Assembly: GCF_000023125.1 (NCBI RefSeq)
Contig: NC_013037.1
Coordinates: 1,736,001-1,800,000, forward strand
Source: Dyadobacter fermentans DSM 18053
GTDB lineage: Bacteria > Bacteroidota > Bacteroidia > Cytophagales > Spirosomataceae
DNA: 64,000 nt
Reading direction: 5' to 3'
Shown here: positions 25,289 to 35,900 of the stretch, one piece after another
How positions within the stretch are numbered: position 1 is the first letter of the stretch
Layout of the letters: the number at the start of each line of letters is the position of its first letter
Position numbers and translations under genes: made by a program
Notes under the pieces: model-generated
Database searches by the model: none
What the model saw: the letters and a program-made list of their open reading frames with translations, nothing else
Told to the model about the DNA's origin: nothing

Positions 25289-28141
25289 TCAAGGCCTTGT
25301 CTTAAACCTGATTTTAGAAAAGGACATCAGCGGTTCGATCGGCTTGGCCTCCGCATTGCGGAATACGAAATAGATATCCTGCTTGCCCGCGGTGGGTTGC
25401 AGCGCGATGCGAACGGGCGGCTGTGCGAAGCGGCTGCGCGGGGCAGGTGCCGGTTTGGCGGGCTGCGTGCCTTCTTTTTTGGCTCCACTTTCCAGCTCAG
25501 CCATCATTTTGGTCATATCCACCGGCTTCGCAACCGTGAGGTTATGCTGGCCGATCAGGGCGCCGGTGGGCGAGCCAAGCCGCACCTCGATCGTGCCGCC
25601 CACGCTGCCTTCGCGCTGTTGCGCGGCGGCGTTCAGTTCCAGGGTGTCGATGCCCGTGAGATCAATGCCAGGGAATGCAATGTAGCTGTTTTCAAATGCT
25701 ACTACGCTGAAACCCAGTCCCGCCACGCCCAATGCCTTTGTTTCCACACCTTTCGTCACAGGTGCCTCGGCTGCATTCAGTTCCGGGCTGCGGAGCACGA
25801 TCGTTTCCTCGGTAGTTTGGGCCGGCACCGCTTTGGTAGTCCCCACGGGGCGGTCGGTGTATGCGGCCCGGATGATCACCGAGCCTTTGCCGTTGTCGGT
25901 CCTGGGAATGCGCGGTGTGTACCGGCCTTCGAGCGGGAGCGTCGAGAGCGTTTTAGCGGTGCTGTTGAGCATATACCGGACAATCACCTCGGCGTCGGCC
26001 ACGGGCAGCGCCGGATGTGCGGCCATTGCCACTTCCCCCCAAACACCCGAGCCGCCTTCGAGCACCTTTTTCACGAGCCGGTCCAATGCGCCGGGGTCGC
26101 TTTTGTATTTGTTAGAAACATCGGCGAACGACGGCCCTACCGACTTCGTATCCGGCTGGTGGCATACTTTGCAGTCGCTTTTGCTCATTAATGTCTGCGC
26201 AACGGCAAATTGCGTGGTGGCATCCACACTACGCTGGCTCTGGGCAACTTCGGCATAGTCGAAACCTTCCGCGGTGTAGTCGATGCTAACGGCCACCTGG
26301 CCGGGGTTAATGCTGCCGTCGGCTGTGCTGCCGTCTTCCTTGTCGGAAATACCCACGGAGTAGCCTATGACCTTGTTCGGGAAGAAAAACGTGTTGTTCC
26401 CGTCCAGCCTGATCGCCACTTTCGGCGGTTCGTTGCCGGCAATGATGCGCACCGACTGGCTGTTACTGGCGCCTTTGGTGTCGGTTACAGTGAGCGTGGC
26501 CGTGTACACGCCGGCCTTATCGAATTTCACGACCGGGTTTTCAGTGGTAAATGTCTTTGGCGCCACACCTGGGCTCGTCACTTTCCAGCTGTATTTCAGG
26601 GCATCGTTATCGAAATCTTTGGTGCCTTTTGACGACAAAACCGTTTCAAACGGCACTGTCCCGCCCTTCTTTTCGGCATTGGCGGCGACGATCGGCTTGC
26701 GGTTGCCGCCGTTGTATTCAATGCGCACCAGGCGCGAGTTGTCGCTTTTCCGGAACCAGTTGCTTCCGTATTCGAGAATGTACAAATCGCCATCCGGCCC
26801 GAATTTGATATCGATCGGCTGTACCGGGTGGTAAGCCGGCAGCACCCGCTCCATGGATTCGTAATCGCCTTGCGCATTCATGCTGATGGCCATGATCCAG
26901 CCCCGCGAGAAGTCGGCGGCGATCCATTTGTTTTCATAATAGGCCGGCCAGGGACGTTTCGGATTTTTGAAATCGGAGCGGTGGTAGACAGGCCCGCCCG
27001 TGGCGCTGCGCGAGCCTGAACCCACTTGCGGAAACTGCTCGGAAACGCCGTAAGGATAATATATGAAGCTCGGGGCAGTGGGAAACAGCTCTTTCAGGCC
27101 GGTGTTGTTCGGCGATGTGTTCACGAGGTTTTTGGGGTCTTTTTTTGCGCCCGGCTTGTTTGCGGCGTAGTCGAACACGGGAAATGCCTGGTCGTTGCCC
27201 ACAAACCACGGCCAGCCGAAGTTGCCGGGCTTGCGCGCCTGGTTCAGCTCGTCGTAGCCTCTCGGGCCAATTTCCGAATCCTCGTTCGCATCCGGTCCTA
27301 CTTCGCCCCAGTACACAAAGCCTGTTTTGCTATCCACCGCAATGCGCCATGGGTTGCGGTGGCCCATCGAATAAATTTCGGGGCGGGTTTTCGCGGTGCC
27401 TTTGGGATAAAGGTTGCCATCCGGAATGGTGTAGGTACCGTCGGGTTCGGGATGAATGCGAAGGATTTTGCCCCGCAAATCATTGGTATTGCCCGCGTGG
27501 CCCTGGTCGTCCCAGCTCTCGCGGCCGGGGCGCTCGTCGGTTTGCGCGGCCTTGTCGTTGCCGGTGTTGTTACCGACCGTCAGAAACAGGTTTCCGTTTT
27601 TGTCCCAGGTCATCCCGCCGCCCGTATGGCAGCACACTTCGCGCTGGGTGGTTACTTCGAGCACTACCTTTTTCGAACTTTCCACCAGTTGGTCATCCAC
27701 AAGGTCCCAGCGTGCGAGGACATGTTTTTTCTCCGTCGGATGCGCATAATAGAGGTAAATCCAGTGATTTTTCGCGAAGTTGGGATCGAGCGTGATGCCC
27801 ATCAAGCCCTCCTCGGCCTCCCGGGAAACGCCCTCTTTGTTCACATATTTGGTATTAACGGGAATCGTCGTGATCAGCTCGGTGGTCCGGCTGGACGGGT
27901 TGTATTTCTTCAAAGCACCTTTCCGCTCGATAATGTACGAACTACCGTCCGGCAGCACTTCAAATGCCATCGGTTCGTCCAGGTTATCGGCCAGGACAAC
28001 CGGCGTGAAACGGCTCTCGTCGGGTTTGGTAGCGGTGTCCTGCATGGTGAATGCCGCCAGAGAGGCTATTGCAATGAGTTTTGCAGACCATCGGGCAAAT
28101 GAAACAGTACGGTTTTGTGGGCTCGGAAAACGTTTAGGCAT
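25289..28141 (-). CDS. Secreted PQQ-type sugar dehydrogenase with PKD, cytochrome c and C-terminal carbohydrate-binding-like domains
   Basis: 950 residues with an N-terminal signal (LIAIASLAAFTM, about 20-33). Domains: a six-blade soluble aldose/sorbosone dehydrogenase propeller (about 45-475; VLADNLDEPMAFEVLPDGS, EVCCHTGGGMTWDKNGNLFL, YWGEVGPDANEDSE, LGYTDSG-like ILEYGSNW), a PKD domain (about 490-570; DNDALKYSWKV, AGVYTATLTVTDTKG), a cytochrome c domain (about 640-740; SDCKVCHQPDTKSVGPSF, CxxCH with an axial Met around VAMAAHPALP), and a beta-sandwich resembling CBM6 (about 790-945). It oxidises a sugar or similar alcohol in the periplasm or at the surface and hands electrons to its own haem. 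It follows the GH30 locus on the same strand and might use a released sugar. Confidence 0.9.
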   Translation of the reverse strand: MPKRFPSPQNRTVSFARWSAKLIAIASLAAFTMQDTATKPDESRFTPVVLADNLDEPMAFEVLPDGSSYIIERKGALKKYNPSSRTTELITTIPVNTKYVNKEGVSREAEEGLMGITLDPNFAKNHWIYLYYAHPTEKKHVLARWDLVDDQLVESSKKVVLEVTTQREVCCHTGGGMTWDKNGNLFLTVGNNTGNDKAAQTDERPGRESWDDQGHAGNTNDLRGKILRIHPEPDGTYTIPDGNLYPKGTAKTRPEIYSMGHRNPWRIAVDSKTGFVYWGEVGPDANEDSEIGPRGYDELNQARKPGNFGWPWFVGNDQAFPVFDYAANKPGAKKDPKNLVNTSPNNTGLKELFPTAPSFIYYPYGVSEQFPQVGSGSRSATGGPVYHRSDFKNPKRPWPAYYENKWIAADFSRGWIMAISMNAQGDYESMERVLPAYHPVQPIDIKFGPDGDLYILEYGSNWFRKSDNSRLVRIEYNGGNRKPIVAANAEKKGGTVPFETVLSSKGTKDFDNDALKYSWKVTSPGVAPKTFTTENPVVKFDKAGVYTATLTVTDTKGASNSQSVRIIAGNEPPKVAIRLDGNNTFFFPNKVIGYSVGISDKEDGSTADGSINPGQVAVSIDYTAEGFDYAEVAQSQRSVDATTQFAVAQTLMSKSDCKVCHQPDTKSVGPSFADVSNKYKSDPGALDRLVKKVLEGGSGVWGEVAMAAHPALPVADAEVIVRYMLNSTAKTLSTLPLEGRYTPRIPRTDNGKGSVIIRAAYTDRPVGTTKAVPAQTTEETIVLRSPELNAAEAPVTKGVETKALGVAGLGFSVVAFENSYIAFPGIDLTGIDTLELNAAAQQREGSVGGTIEVRLGSPTGALIGQHNLTVAKPVDMTKMMAELESGAKKEGTQPAKPAPAPRSRFAQPPVRIALQPTAGKQDIYFVFRNAEAKPIEPLMSFSKIRFKTRP

Positions 28142-28184
28142 AGATGATTACGTCAAAAGTGAATCATCGAATATATGGATTTTT

Positions 28185-29492
28185 TTAATCCTTATCCAAA
28201 GGAAGTATGCCCCTCAATGTAGGATTATCCAGCAGGCTCCGCAAACGGATCGAATCCGGGTAAGGAATTTCAAACTGAGGCTGAACGAGTGTCGCCGGAT
28301 CGTGGGTTTTCAGGTATTTCCTCACGTTCGCATCCTGTTTTAAAGACAGGTCGTGAGTTTGGCGAACGGCACGCATATCGCTGTTTTTGCGGGTAATGTG
28401 GCCCATCACGAACACCACGAAGAACACCGCCCCCAGCCAGGCAATGCGCCAGTTTTTACGAAAAATCTCAATGAAACGCACTGCAAACCACGCATTGCCG
28501 ATTAAGCCCAATGTAAACAGCTCCGTGTACCGCGACGATACGCTGAGCATCGACTGCCCGCGCCCATACGCGATCGCGATCGTTTGCGCGAACGACCACA
28601 TCACGCATCCCGCCATAAACAGGTCTGCTGGCGTCAAATCACGCTTTCGCAGTAACCAGGGCACCATCGCGAATGCGGGTAGCCACAGCACAATGGCCGC
28701 CGGCCAGCTTTTCGACACCGGCCAGGCGAGAATGTACCGGAGCGCGCTGAACAGCTCCCCGACACTCCGCGCACGAAAAATATGGTTAGCCTCGATTTTC
28801 GGCATAATCGAATATCCCAGTCCGGCGAGCGCGACGAGCACAACCGCCAGCACCGCGTGCTTCACATTAACCTCCCTTTCCGAAATGCTGCGCAGCACAT
28901 ACACACCCGCTACCGCAAGCGGCGTGAGGATGCCGGAAGCCATTGTGAGTACGCTCAGCCATGACACCACCAGCACACCGACCATCGCCAGCGGCTTTTC
29001 GGGATATAATGTGGCAAGGATAATGCCGGCAAGGGTGAAAATGATCAGGAAATAGAACTGGCTCTGGAAACCTACCAGCAGATTTTCGAATGCGAAGGGC
29101 AGCGAAAACTGGGCGATGATCACGATCAGCACCAGCCAGCGCGGGCCGTAGAGCGCATTCCGGCGCATGAGAAATAAGAGCAGCATAAGCGGAATACACG
29201 CCGCCACGAGGATATTCACCCGCGCTTCGGTGAGGTTATCCCAAACGCCGGTGGCGCTGAATATCGCCAGCGACAGCAGGCGCGTCGGGAAAATCCGGTG
29301 TTCGTTGTGCGGCTGCCAGAGGTGCGCAAGTTGTAACCGGCCTTCGAGCCACGGCCTGAGCAGATAGTCACCCTCCGCATCCCACTGGTCCCAGAAAGGA
29401 AGGCGGATGGCGAATGTTTCGATAAAATAAAACCGGGCCGCTATGATGGCGACAAGTGTGCCAAGCAGCGCGAGAATGTGTCTTGTTTGCAA
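28185..29492 (-). CDS. Polytopic membrane protein, GT-C glycosyltransferase-like
   Basis: 435 residues with about ten hydrophobic segments. Between segments 1 and 2 is a periplasmic loop LPFWDQWDAEGDYLLRPWLE with an acidic WDQWDxE motif and, further on, HNEHRIFPTRL; this layout is seen in lipid-linked-sugar glycosyltransferases of the GT-C fold, where an Asp/Glu in the first loop is catalytic. The frame has no early ATG; the TTG at 29490-29492 gives MQTRHILALLGTLVAII, which starts the first membrane helix. It may modify a surface glycan. Function is inferred from topology only. Confidence 0.75.
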   Translation of the reverse strand: MQTRHILALLGTLVAIIAARFYFIETFAIRLPFWDQWDAEGDYLLRPWLEGRLQLAHLWQPHNEHRIFPTRLLSLAIFSATGVWDNLTEARVNILVAACIPLMLLLFLMRRNALYGPRWLVLIVIIAQFSLPFAFENLLVGFQSQFYFLIIFTLAGIILATLYPEKPLAMVGVLVVSWLSVLTMASGILTPLAVAGVYVLRSISEREVNVKHAVLAVVLVALAGLGYSIMPKIEANHIFRARSVGELFSALRYILAWPVSKSWPAAIVLWLPAFAMVPWLLRKRDLTPADLFMAGCVMWSFAQTIAIAYGRGQSMLSVSSRYTELFTLGLIGNAWFAVRFIEIFRKNWRIAWLGAVFFVVFVMGHITRKNSDMRAVRQTHDLSLKQDANVRKYLKTHDPATLVQPQFEIPYPDSIRLRSLLDNPTLRGILPLDKD

Positions 29493-29563
29493 TAGCGTAA
29501 CATGAGTATAGACGTCAAAATTAGTTTGTAACTGTTATAAAGCGACATTTTTTTCCGAAATAT

Positions 29564-29595
29564 CAAGAACGGGCCGGCACACCCGTGCCGACCCG
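29564..29595 (-). terminator. Terminator after the GH30 gene
   Basis: Read on the minus strand, an 11-bp stem CGGGTCGGCAC with GTGCCGGCCCG (plus-strand positions 29585-29595 and 29570-29580, one U-G pair) is followed by TTCTTG. It ends the polysaccharide locus before the GT-C-like gene. Confidence 0.65.
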
Positions 29596-29666
29596 CGTCT
29601 GCTGAACGACCGCTTGCGGCCACTCATGCTGCATTATTCTAAAAGTAACGACTGGCGAAACTTCGG

Positions 29667-31229
29667 TTACAATTGCCTGATAATGGTGACAATGCTTTGC
29701 TTCTTCACAGCCAGGCGCCCGTCGGCACCGGCATTCCGAACCGGGGCGAGGTCATGCTCGGCCGATGTCTCGTAAACGCTTACCGCACCGGCCGGCTGCC
29801 CGCCGCTGATCGCAAGGCTGATGTCACGGTCCTGGTTGTCGGCATTCACGATCACCGTCACCAGCGACTTATCGGTGTTCAGGTAGGAAGAAACGACCAT
29901 CGCGTCCGTGCCCAGGCCACCCGAAACATCCACACGCACCGCACCCGGGCGTACGAAACGGCTGAAATTGCCCAGTGCCCAAAGCATTTTGGAGGACTGA
30001 AAGCTGCCGTCGTTTTTATTTTTATCAATGTAAACCAGGCCGTCCTTGTAGTCGTACGGCGATACAGAAATCCACCAATGCCATGCCGCTGCCTGCGCAT
30101 TCACAAGGTCGTTGTGGATCACGCGCGCCATGTACAGCCCGGCATTGATGCCCAGGTCACGCCCCTCTCCCTTAATTTCCCCCTCATTATCACCCAGAAT
30201 GCAATACTCCGACTGCCAGTATTCTAGGCCGGGAACTTTGGCAACCGCGGCGGCCAGCTGCCGGCGTTTCTCGGCAGCGGCTTTGTAGGGAGAAGTGGTG
30301 AAATAGCTGTGCCCCGAAATGGCCGGAAGCACATTGGGCAGGTTACAGACGTAGTCGGGGCTGTTTTTGTCAAAAAACGCAGTGACCTGGCTGGCGCGTC
30401 CGGGCCGGTTATGCTCGGAATACAGGTAGTCGATCTGCCCCGCCTCCGCGATGTTGATTTTGGTAGCCAGGTTCTTCTTCAAAAGCGCCGCGCTGAGCGA
30501 GCGGGTAATGGCGGCGATCTGGTTGTTGAAATAAGGTGTTCCCTCCTGCCCTCCGTCGCTCCAATCCCATTGCGGCTCGTTCACAGGGCTGACGTATTGA
30601 AATGTAATGCCCGTTTTCCGGCGCACGCCGTCGATCACATCGGCCAGGTAACCGGCGAACTTATCGTATTGCTGTGCGGGCAGGTTCGGCTGACCATTGG
30701 TAGCATAGCCTTTTCCATTGGTGGTAAATTGCACGGGCGGGGAGTTCGGGAAAACCAGGAACTCATTCACACCGCGTTCTTTGGCGGCTTGGAGGAACCA
30801 CATCTGGCCCTCCTGCTTGTTCCAGTCGTAGCCGCCATCAGCAGCAAAAAACGACTCGGCGCGGCGCCATTCGTCCCGGATACCGCTGGCATCGCCCTGC
30901 TCGGCTGTGCCGCCGCCCGCGTTGAAACGCCACAGCGACAAGCCGATGCCTTTCGGACGGCCGTCGCTGTGCGTGTCTTTACTGAAGAGGAGGTCGGCAA
31001 TGGCATTCTTCTTCGCCAGGGGCCATTTACCTACAAACTGGCAGGCCCAGGCGTCGGAACCGCCGAAATGGCGGATGGTCTGGTAAGTTTTGGATGGATC
31101 AATGCGGATCGTGACCGTCTCCTGAACCGGGTCAACGGGTTTGGTGGCGGATTCGGCGCCTTGGCAGCTCATGGACGACGTCATGAGGAGCCCGAGGAAC
31201 AGCGTTCCGAGGTGTTGGGAAATTTGCAT
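29667..31229 (-). CDS. Surface lipoprotein glycoside hydrolase family 30
   Basis: 520 residues from the ATG at 31227-31229, which gives a lipoprotein signal (LGTLFLGLLMTSSMSCQG, Cys). An in-frame ATG at 31299-31301 overlaps the susD stop but would read through the terminator-like hairpin. The protein is a (beta/alpha)8 barrel with a C-terminal beta domain: YQTIRHFGGSDAW at the start, LWRFNAGGGTAEQGD, acid/base Glu in VSPVNEPQWDW, nucleophile Glu in LEYWQSEYCIL, AWHWWISVSPYDYKDG, and a C-terminal PGAVRVDV unit. Within GH30 the pattern fits endo-beta-1,6-galactanases (inference), which act on arabinogalactan side chains. It belongs to the HTCS-SusC-SusD locus upstream. Confidence 0.9.
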   Translation of the reverse strand: MQISQHLGTLFLGLLMTSSMSCQGAESATKPVDPVQETVTIRIDPSKTYQTIRHFGGSDAWACQFVGKWPLAKKNAIADLLFSKDTHSDGRPKGIGLSLWRFNAGGGTAEQGDASGIRDEWRRAESFFAADGGYDWNKQEGQMWFLQAAKERGVNEFLVFPNSPPVQFTTNGKGYATNGQPNLPAQQYDKFAGYLADVIDGVRRKTGITFQYVSPVNEPQWDWSDGGQEGTPYFNNQIAAITRSLSAALLKKNLATKINIAEAGQIDYLYSEHNRPGRASQVTAFFDKNSPDYVCNLPNVLPAISGHSYFTTSPYKAAAEKRRQLAAAVAKVPGLEYWQSEYCILGDNEGEIKGEGRDLGINAGLYMARVIHNDLVNAQAAAWHWWISVSPYDYKDGLVYIDKNKNDGSFQSSKMLWALGNFSRFVRPGAVRVDVSGGLGTDAMVVSSYLNTDKSLVTVIVNADNQDRDISLAISGGQPAGAVSVYETSAEHDLAPVRNAGADGRLAVKKQSIVTIIRQL

Positions 31230-31253
31230 GAACAGGTCTGTCAGGGAATGGAA

Positions 31254-31288
31254 GAAAAAAGAACTCCCGGCGACAGAGGCACCGGGAG
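31254..31288 (-). terminator. Terminator-like hairpin between susD and the GH30 gene
   Basis: Minus strand: CTCCCGG (31282-31288) pairs with CCGGGAG (31264-31270), followed by TTCTTTTTT. It lies between the susD stop and the GH30 start and could lower expression of the enzyme relative to SusC/SusD. Confidence 0.65.
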
Positions 31289-31300
31289 CGGAAATTTGCA

Positions 31301-32986
31301 TTAATAGCCCGGGTTTTGTTCGAGCTGGTTATTCGAAGCCTGGATCTCGGTGCGCGGGATAGGCAGCCAGTACTGCTTGTCGGCAAAACTGCGGCCGGTA
31401 AGCGCCTCTTTACGGGTGTAAGTAAACGTGTTGCCGGTTTTACCGATTTCCACACCATAAGCAGGCGCATTTTCGGTGGTGCTGGCGATTTTCCAACGAC
31501 GAACATCATAAAAACGGTGCTCCTCAAACGCCAGCTCAATGCGGCGCTCAGCACGGATACGCTCGCGCATTTGCGCCTGCGTGAGGCCCGCAGGCAATGC
31601 AGGCATGCCTACGCCTGTGCGCTGGCGTACCGCATTCACGGCCGCGTAAACGCTTGCATCAGGACCAGTCGCTTCGTTTTGCGCCTCGGCGTAGTTCAAC
31701 AGGATCTCGGCGTAGCGGAAGTAAATCCAGGTTTGCGTACCAGCTACATCCCACGGGTTTTCGATCGGCAGGTTGTCGTTCATGAATTTTTTCAGATAGT
31801 AGCCGGTTTTCGACGTGTTCCAGTTCGAAGGGCCGTCTTTGCTATCCTTTCCACCCGGTGTGAACGTTTCCACGGTGCTGCCGCGGTAAGGTGCGCCATT
31901 GTAAAGGATGGTCGCGTAGAAGCGCGGGTCGCGGTTTTTGTACGGATTTTTCGGGTCGTAGCTCGTATTTGCGTCGGTGATGCGCGTGCCGTCCATCATT
32001 TCATAGTCGTCTACCAGGTTCTGCACCGGCACGTTACCGCCCCATGCATTGTAGCCATTAGGACCGTTCGCGATTTCGAGGCACACGTGGCGCGCGCCAA
32101 TGGCGTACAGTCGACCGAAAATGATCTCCGGGTTGTCGGAAGTGATGAAAAGGTTGCCGTATCCGCCGGTGTACAGGTTGTATTTGTTCAAATCCATCAC
32201 TGCTTTGGCTGCCGCTGCTGCCTGCTGCCAGGTTCCGGCATTGTAAAGCGGGCTCGCCGCGTACAGGGCCAGACGCGATTTCAAAGCCATTGCGGCGCCT
32301 TTGGTGGCACGGCCGAGTTTCCAGTTGTTGTCATTCGATGCCGGCAGCAATGCGGTTGCTTCGTCGAGCTGCGCGATGGCGTAGTCGAGGCCCGCTTTGA
32401 TTTCGGCACGCTGGAACAGCTCGGGGCTGGTGAGGTCGTCGCTTACCTCCGAAACTTTGTCGCCCATGAGCACCACTTTTCCGTAGTTACGGATCAGGTC
32501 GTGGTAGCGGAATGCGCGGATAAACTGCAATTCGCCCTTCAAGCGGCTGCGGCGGCCGGCGCTCATCGGCACCTGCTCAATGTTCGCCAATGCATAGTTC
32601 ACCTCACGGATGCTGCGGTAGCTGCGACCCCAGAATGTGCCCGCGATACCGGTATTCTCAGGCGCAATTTGTCCCCGCTGGATCAGCCAGGTATTGTCGT
32701 CATTGTTATAAATGGACTCATCGGTAAGTGACGACCACATTGCATATTCGAATCCGCGGCCAAAGCCCGGCAGCGTTCCTTCCGCTTCCTTGTCCGTGAG
32801 CCGCACGCCCATGTAGCGGTTGGTCACGTAGGCTTCAAAAAGTACCGAATCGGAAAGAATGGAGGCATCGGAGACACGGTCGGTCGGCACGACGTCGAGG
32901 AAGTTCTGGTCGCAGGCAGTCACCGTCAGGAGCGCAGCCACGGCCAAACCGGGTAGTTTCAAGCTTTTTATATTCATGTCAATCAT
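31301..32986 (-). CDS. SusD/RagB-type surface glycan-binding lipoprotein
   Basis: 561 residues; lipoprotein signal with MNIKSLKLPGLAVAALLTVTAC (Cys about residue 25). Two possible starts (32986 or 32977) differ by three residues. SusD hallmarks: N-terminal DxxPTDRVSDAS, TPR-like helices with ELQFIRAFRYHDLIRNYG, KGAAMALKSRLALYAASPLY, and the C-terminal RIRAERRIELAFEEHRFYDV, ending in NNQLEQNPGY. It covers the SusC barrel like a lid and hands over oligosaccharides. It begins 8 bp after susC and is translated with it. Confidence 0.95.
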   Translation of the reverse strand: MIDMNIKSLKLPGLAVAALLTVTACDQNFLDVVPTDRVSDASILSDSVLFEAYVTNRYMGVRLTDKEAEGTLPGFGRGFEYAMWSSLTDESIYNNDDNTWLIQRGQIAPENTGIAGTFWGRSYRSIREVNYALANIEQVPMSAGRRSRLKGELQFIRAFRYHDLIRNYGKVVLMGDKVSEVSDDLTSPELFQRAEIKAGLDYAIAQLDEATALLPASNDNNWKLGRATKGAAMALKSRLALYAASPLYNAGTWQQAAAAAKAVMDLNKYNLYTGGYGNLFITSDNPEIIFGRLYAIGARHVCLEIANGPNGYNAWGGNVPVQNLVDDYEMMDGTRITDANTSYDPKNPYKNRDPRFYATILYNGAPYRGSTVETFTPGGKDSKDGPSNWNTSKTGYYLKKFMNDNLPIENPWDVAGTQTWIYFRYAEILLNYAEAQNEATGPDASVYAAVNAVRQRTGVGMPALPAGLTQAQMRERIRAERRIELAFEEHRFYDVRRWKIASTTENAPAYGVEIGKTGNTFTYTRKEALTGRSFADKQYWLPIPRTEIQASNNQLEQNPGY

Positions 32987-32994
32987 GATTGCAA

Positions 32995-35900
32995 TTAGAA
33001 TTTGATATTGAGGCCCAGGTTCATGATGCGCTGCTGCGGATAGAACTGGCCGCTCTCGTTATTTCCTTCCGGGTCATAGTCCTTCACGCCCGTGATGGTG
33101 AACAGGTTGAATGCGCTCGCATAAATACGCAGCGACGATATTTTCAGCTTCGCCAATGCGTCTTTCGGCAGCGTGTAACCCAGCTCCACGTTTTTGAGGC
33201 GCACGAACGAAGAGTTGTTCAGCCAGAAATTGTTGGCATACAAACCGCCGTTGATCGACGACGAAGCACGTGTATCCACCCGCGGGAAAGAGCCGTCCGG
33301 ATTGCTCGGGCTCCAACGGTTGTCGGCCCAGCTGCTGTAAAAGTTCCCTACCTGGCCTGACTCAGGCAATACATACTGGCTTACCATTCCCTGGCCTGCA
33401 AACACGAGGGCAATGTCGAATGCATCGTAACCCGCATTGAAAGTAAGGCCGTAGGTCAGCAACGGCACATTGCCGTACTTGCTGCGTACCTGGTCGTCGG
33501 CGGTGATTTTGCCGTCTTTGTTGTAATCTTCCAGGATAAGGTCGCCCGGCTGTGCGCCTTGCAGGTGCGGGTAAGCGTCGAGGTCGGCCTGGGTGCGGAA
33601 AATGCCGAGGGTGTTATAAAGCAGTTTCGTGTAAAGCGGACCGCCTGTTTCGCGCTGATAATCAAGCGCACCCGGAGCCTCGTCGATGAAAATCACCTTG
33701 CTTTTGGCATAAGTAACATTACCCGAAATGTTGTAGCGGAACCGTCCGTTGTGGTTGTAGCCCAATGTCGCTTCCATACCGCTGTTGTTCACTTTCCCAA
33801 GGTTCTCATCCGGCACGAGCGGCGTGTTGTCGTTGGTTTTGTGCGGGTTTACAATCCCCGAAGTGTTTGGAATAGAAGCGTTTCTGGCAGCAAGAATGTC
33901 TGATCTTTTCTGTTTGAAATAGATCACTTCAATGTTGAAGTTTTTCAGGAAAATCGCATTCAAACCGATATCCAGCTTCCGGGAAGTTTCCCAGGTAATG
34001 TTCGGGTTGGCGAGCTTCGTGAGGTCGATACCGGGCGAGATCACATTATTGCCCAGCACATACTGGTTCACGAACGAGTAGTTGTTGTAGAACTGGAATT
34101 GCCCCACATTGTCGTTACCCAATGTACCGTAAGAAGCGCGGAATTTCAGGTCGTCGATAAAACGGACGCTATTTTTGAACCAATCCTCCTGCGAAATACG
34201 GTAACCTGCCGAAACCGACGGGAAGAAACCATATTGCTTGCCTTTCGGGAAAATCGACGAGCCGTCCACACGTGCCTGCACTTCGGCCAGGTATTTCTCA
34301 TCGAAATCGTAGGCAATGCGGCCAATGTAGCTCCGGCGGGTAAAGTTGAAGCTGCTACCCGAGTTGTTTTTGTCGGTTGCCGCCGCGCCTCCCTGCGAAA
34401 GTTCCGGCGTGGAGGCCGTAGGGAAGTTGATACGCGTCGCACCGAACTTCGCCTCATGGCGCTTGTTTTGCTCGTAGGCCACAAATGCATTGATATTGTG
34501 CTTGCCAAACGTTTTGAGGTAGTTCAAACGAAGGTTTTGCGTGATGTTGGTGATGTTCACCTGCGACTGGTCGATGGACGCCGCTCCGGCCGAACCGCCT
34601 GTAACCACACCCGTGTAAGCACCCGTGGTTTGGTTGTAGTTATAAAGCGTGTAAGGGATGCTGAACGACTTCGAGAAGTTGAACGATTTGTCCACCGAAT
34701 AAAAACCATCCACCGACAGACCGTCCAAAAACGGCATGTTGTAGCTCGCACGCAAAATTCCGTTAAAAACGGACGTCGGGTTATTCACCGTTCCGCCCAT
34801 GTCCGTGCCGAGCACAACCGGGTTCTGATTTTCCACGCCGGTGGAGTAGAAGCCGTTCGGATACTGCGAAATTACCGTCGGATAAGCCCGGTAGATCGAG
34901 CGGAACGTGTTACCCGCGGAAGAAATCGGGAATGTACGGTTTTCCTGGCGGCCCGAAAGTCCAAGGCTCACCTTGAAATCCTTCGTCACATTGGCATCAA
35001 TGTTAGAGCGGAAATTGTACTGCTTGTATTTCGTAGCGGCATTTTTGTACAATGCATCCTGGTAAATCGTCCCCAGCGACACGTAGTATTTCACATTGTC
35101 GGTTCCGCCATTGATGGCCAGGCTGTGCTGGTTTTGCAGCGCAAACTTTTTGAGAGTTTCCTTTTGCCAGTCGGTGTTAGGGTAGTTCAATGGGTCGGAA
35201 CCGTTGCGGAACTTCTCGATTTCCTCGGCCGTGTAATGCTGGTTCATTCCGCCCGACGGATTGTTATAATAGTCGATTTCGTTCATGATCGTCGCGTAAG
35301 TACCTGCGTCGGCAAGCTTCGGCAGGCGTGTCGGCGACGAAAATCCCTGGTTGAAGCTGTAAGAAATAACCGGTTTGCCGGTAGTTCCGCGCTTGGTAGT
35401 TACAAGGATTACCCCGTTGGCCGCCCGGCTTCCGTAAACCGCCGCCGAAGCGTCTTTCAGAATGGATACGCTTTCGATGTCGTTCGGATCGAGGCGATCG
35501 AGGCCGCCTACCTGGCCGGGGATACCGTCTACGACGATCAGCACGTCGTTATTGCCGGTGGTCGCAAAACCGCGCACGGTGTAGCTCGAACCATCGTAAC
35601 CAGGCTCGCCGCCGCGGTTGTTGGCTACAAAACCGGAGAACCGGCCTGCCAGCGAGTTGGACAAGTTCGGCTGAGGGCTTTTTACCATATCGGCCCCTTT
35701 TACTTCCGAAACCGAGCCGGTCAATGTCGCCTTTTTCTGCGTTCCATAACCGACCACCACGATTTCGTCCAGTGTTTTGTCGTTTGTCGCGAGTTTCACA
35801 TCGAGCTGCGTGCGGTTACCCAGCACGATTTCCTGGTTGACATAGCCAATGTAAGTGACCACCAGCGTGCCATTGCCATCGGGCAGGCTGAGGGAATACT

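Noticed and set aside
31316..32731. Plus-strand open frame opposite susD
   Set aside because: Antisense shadow; the minus-strand SusD protein has all hallmarks.
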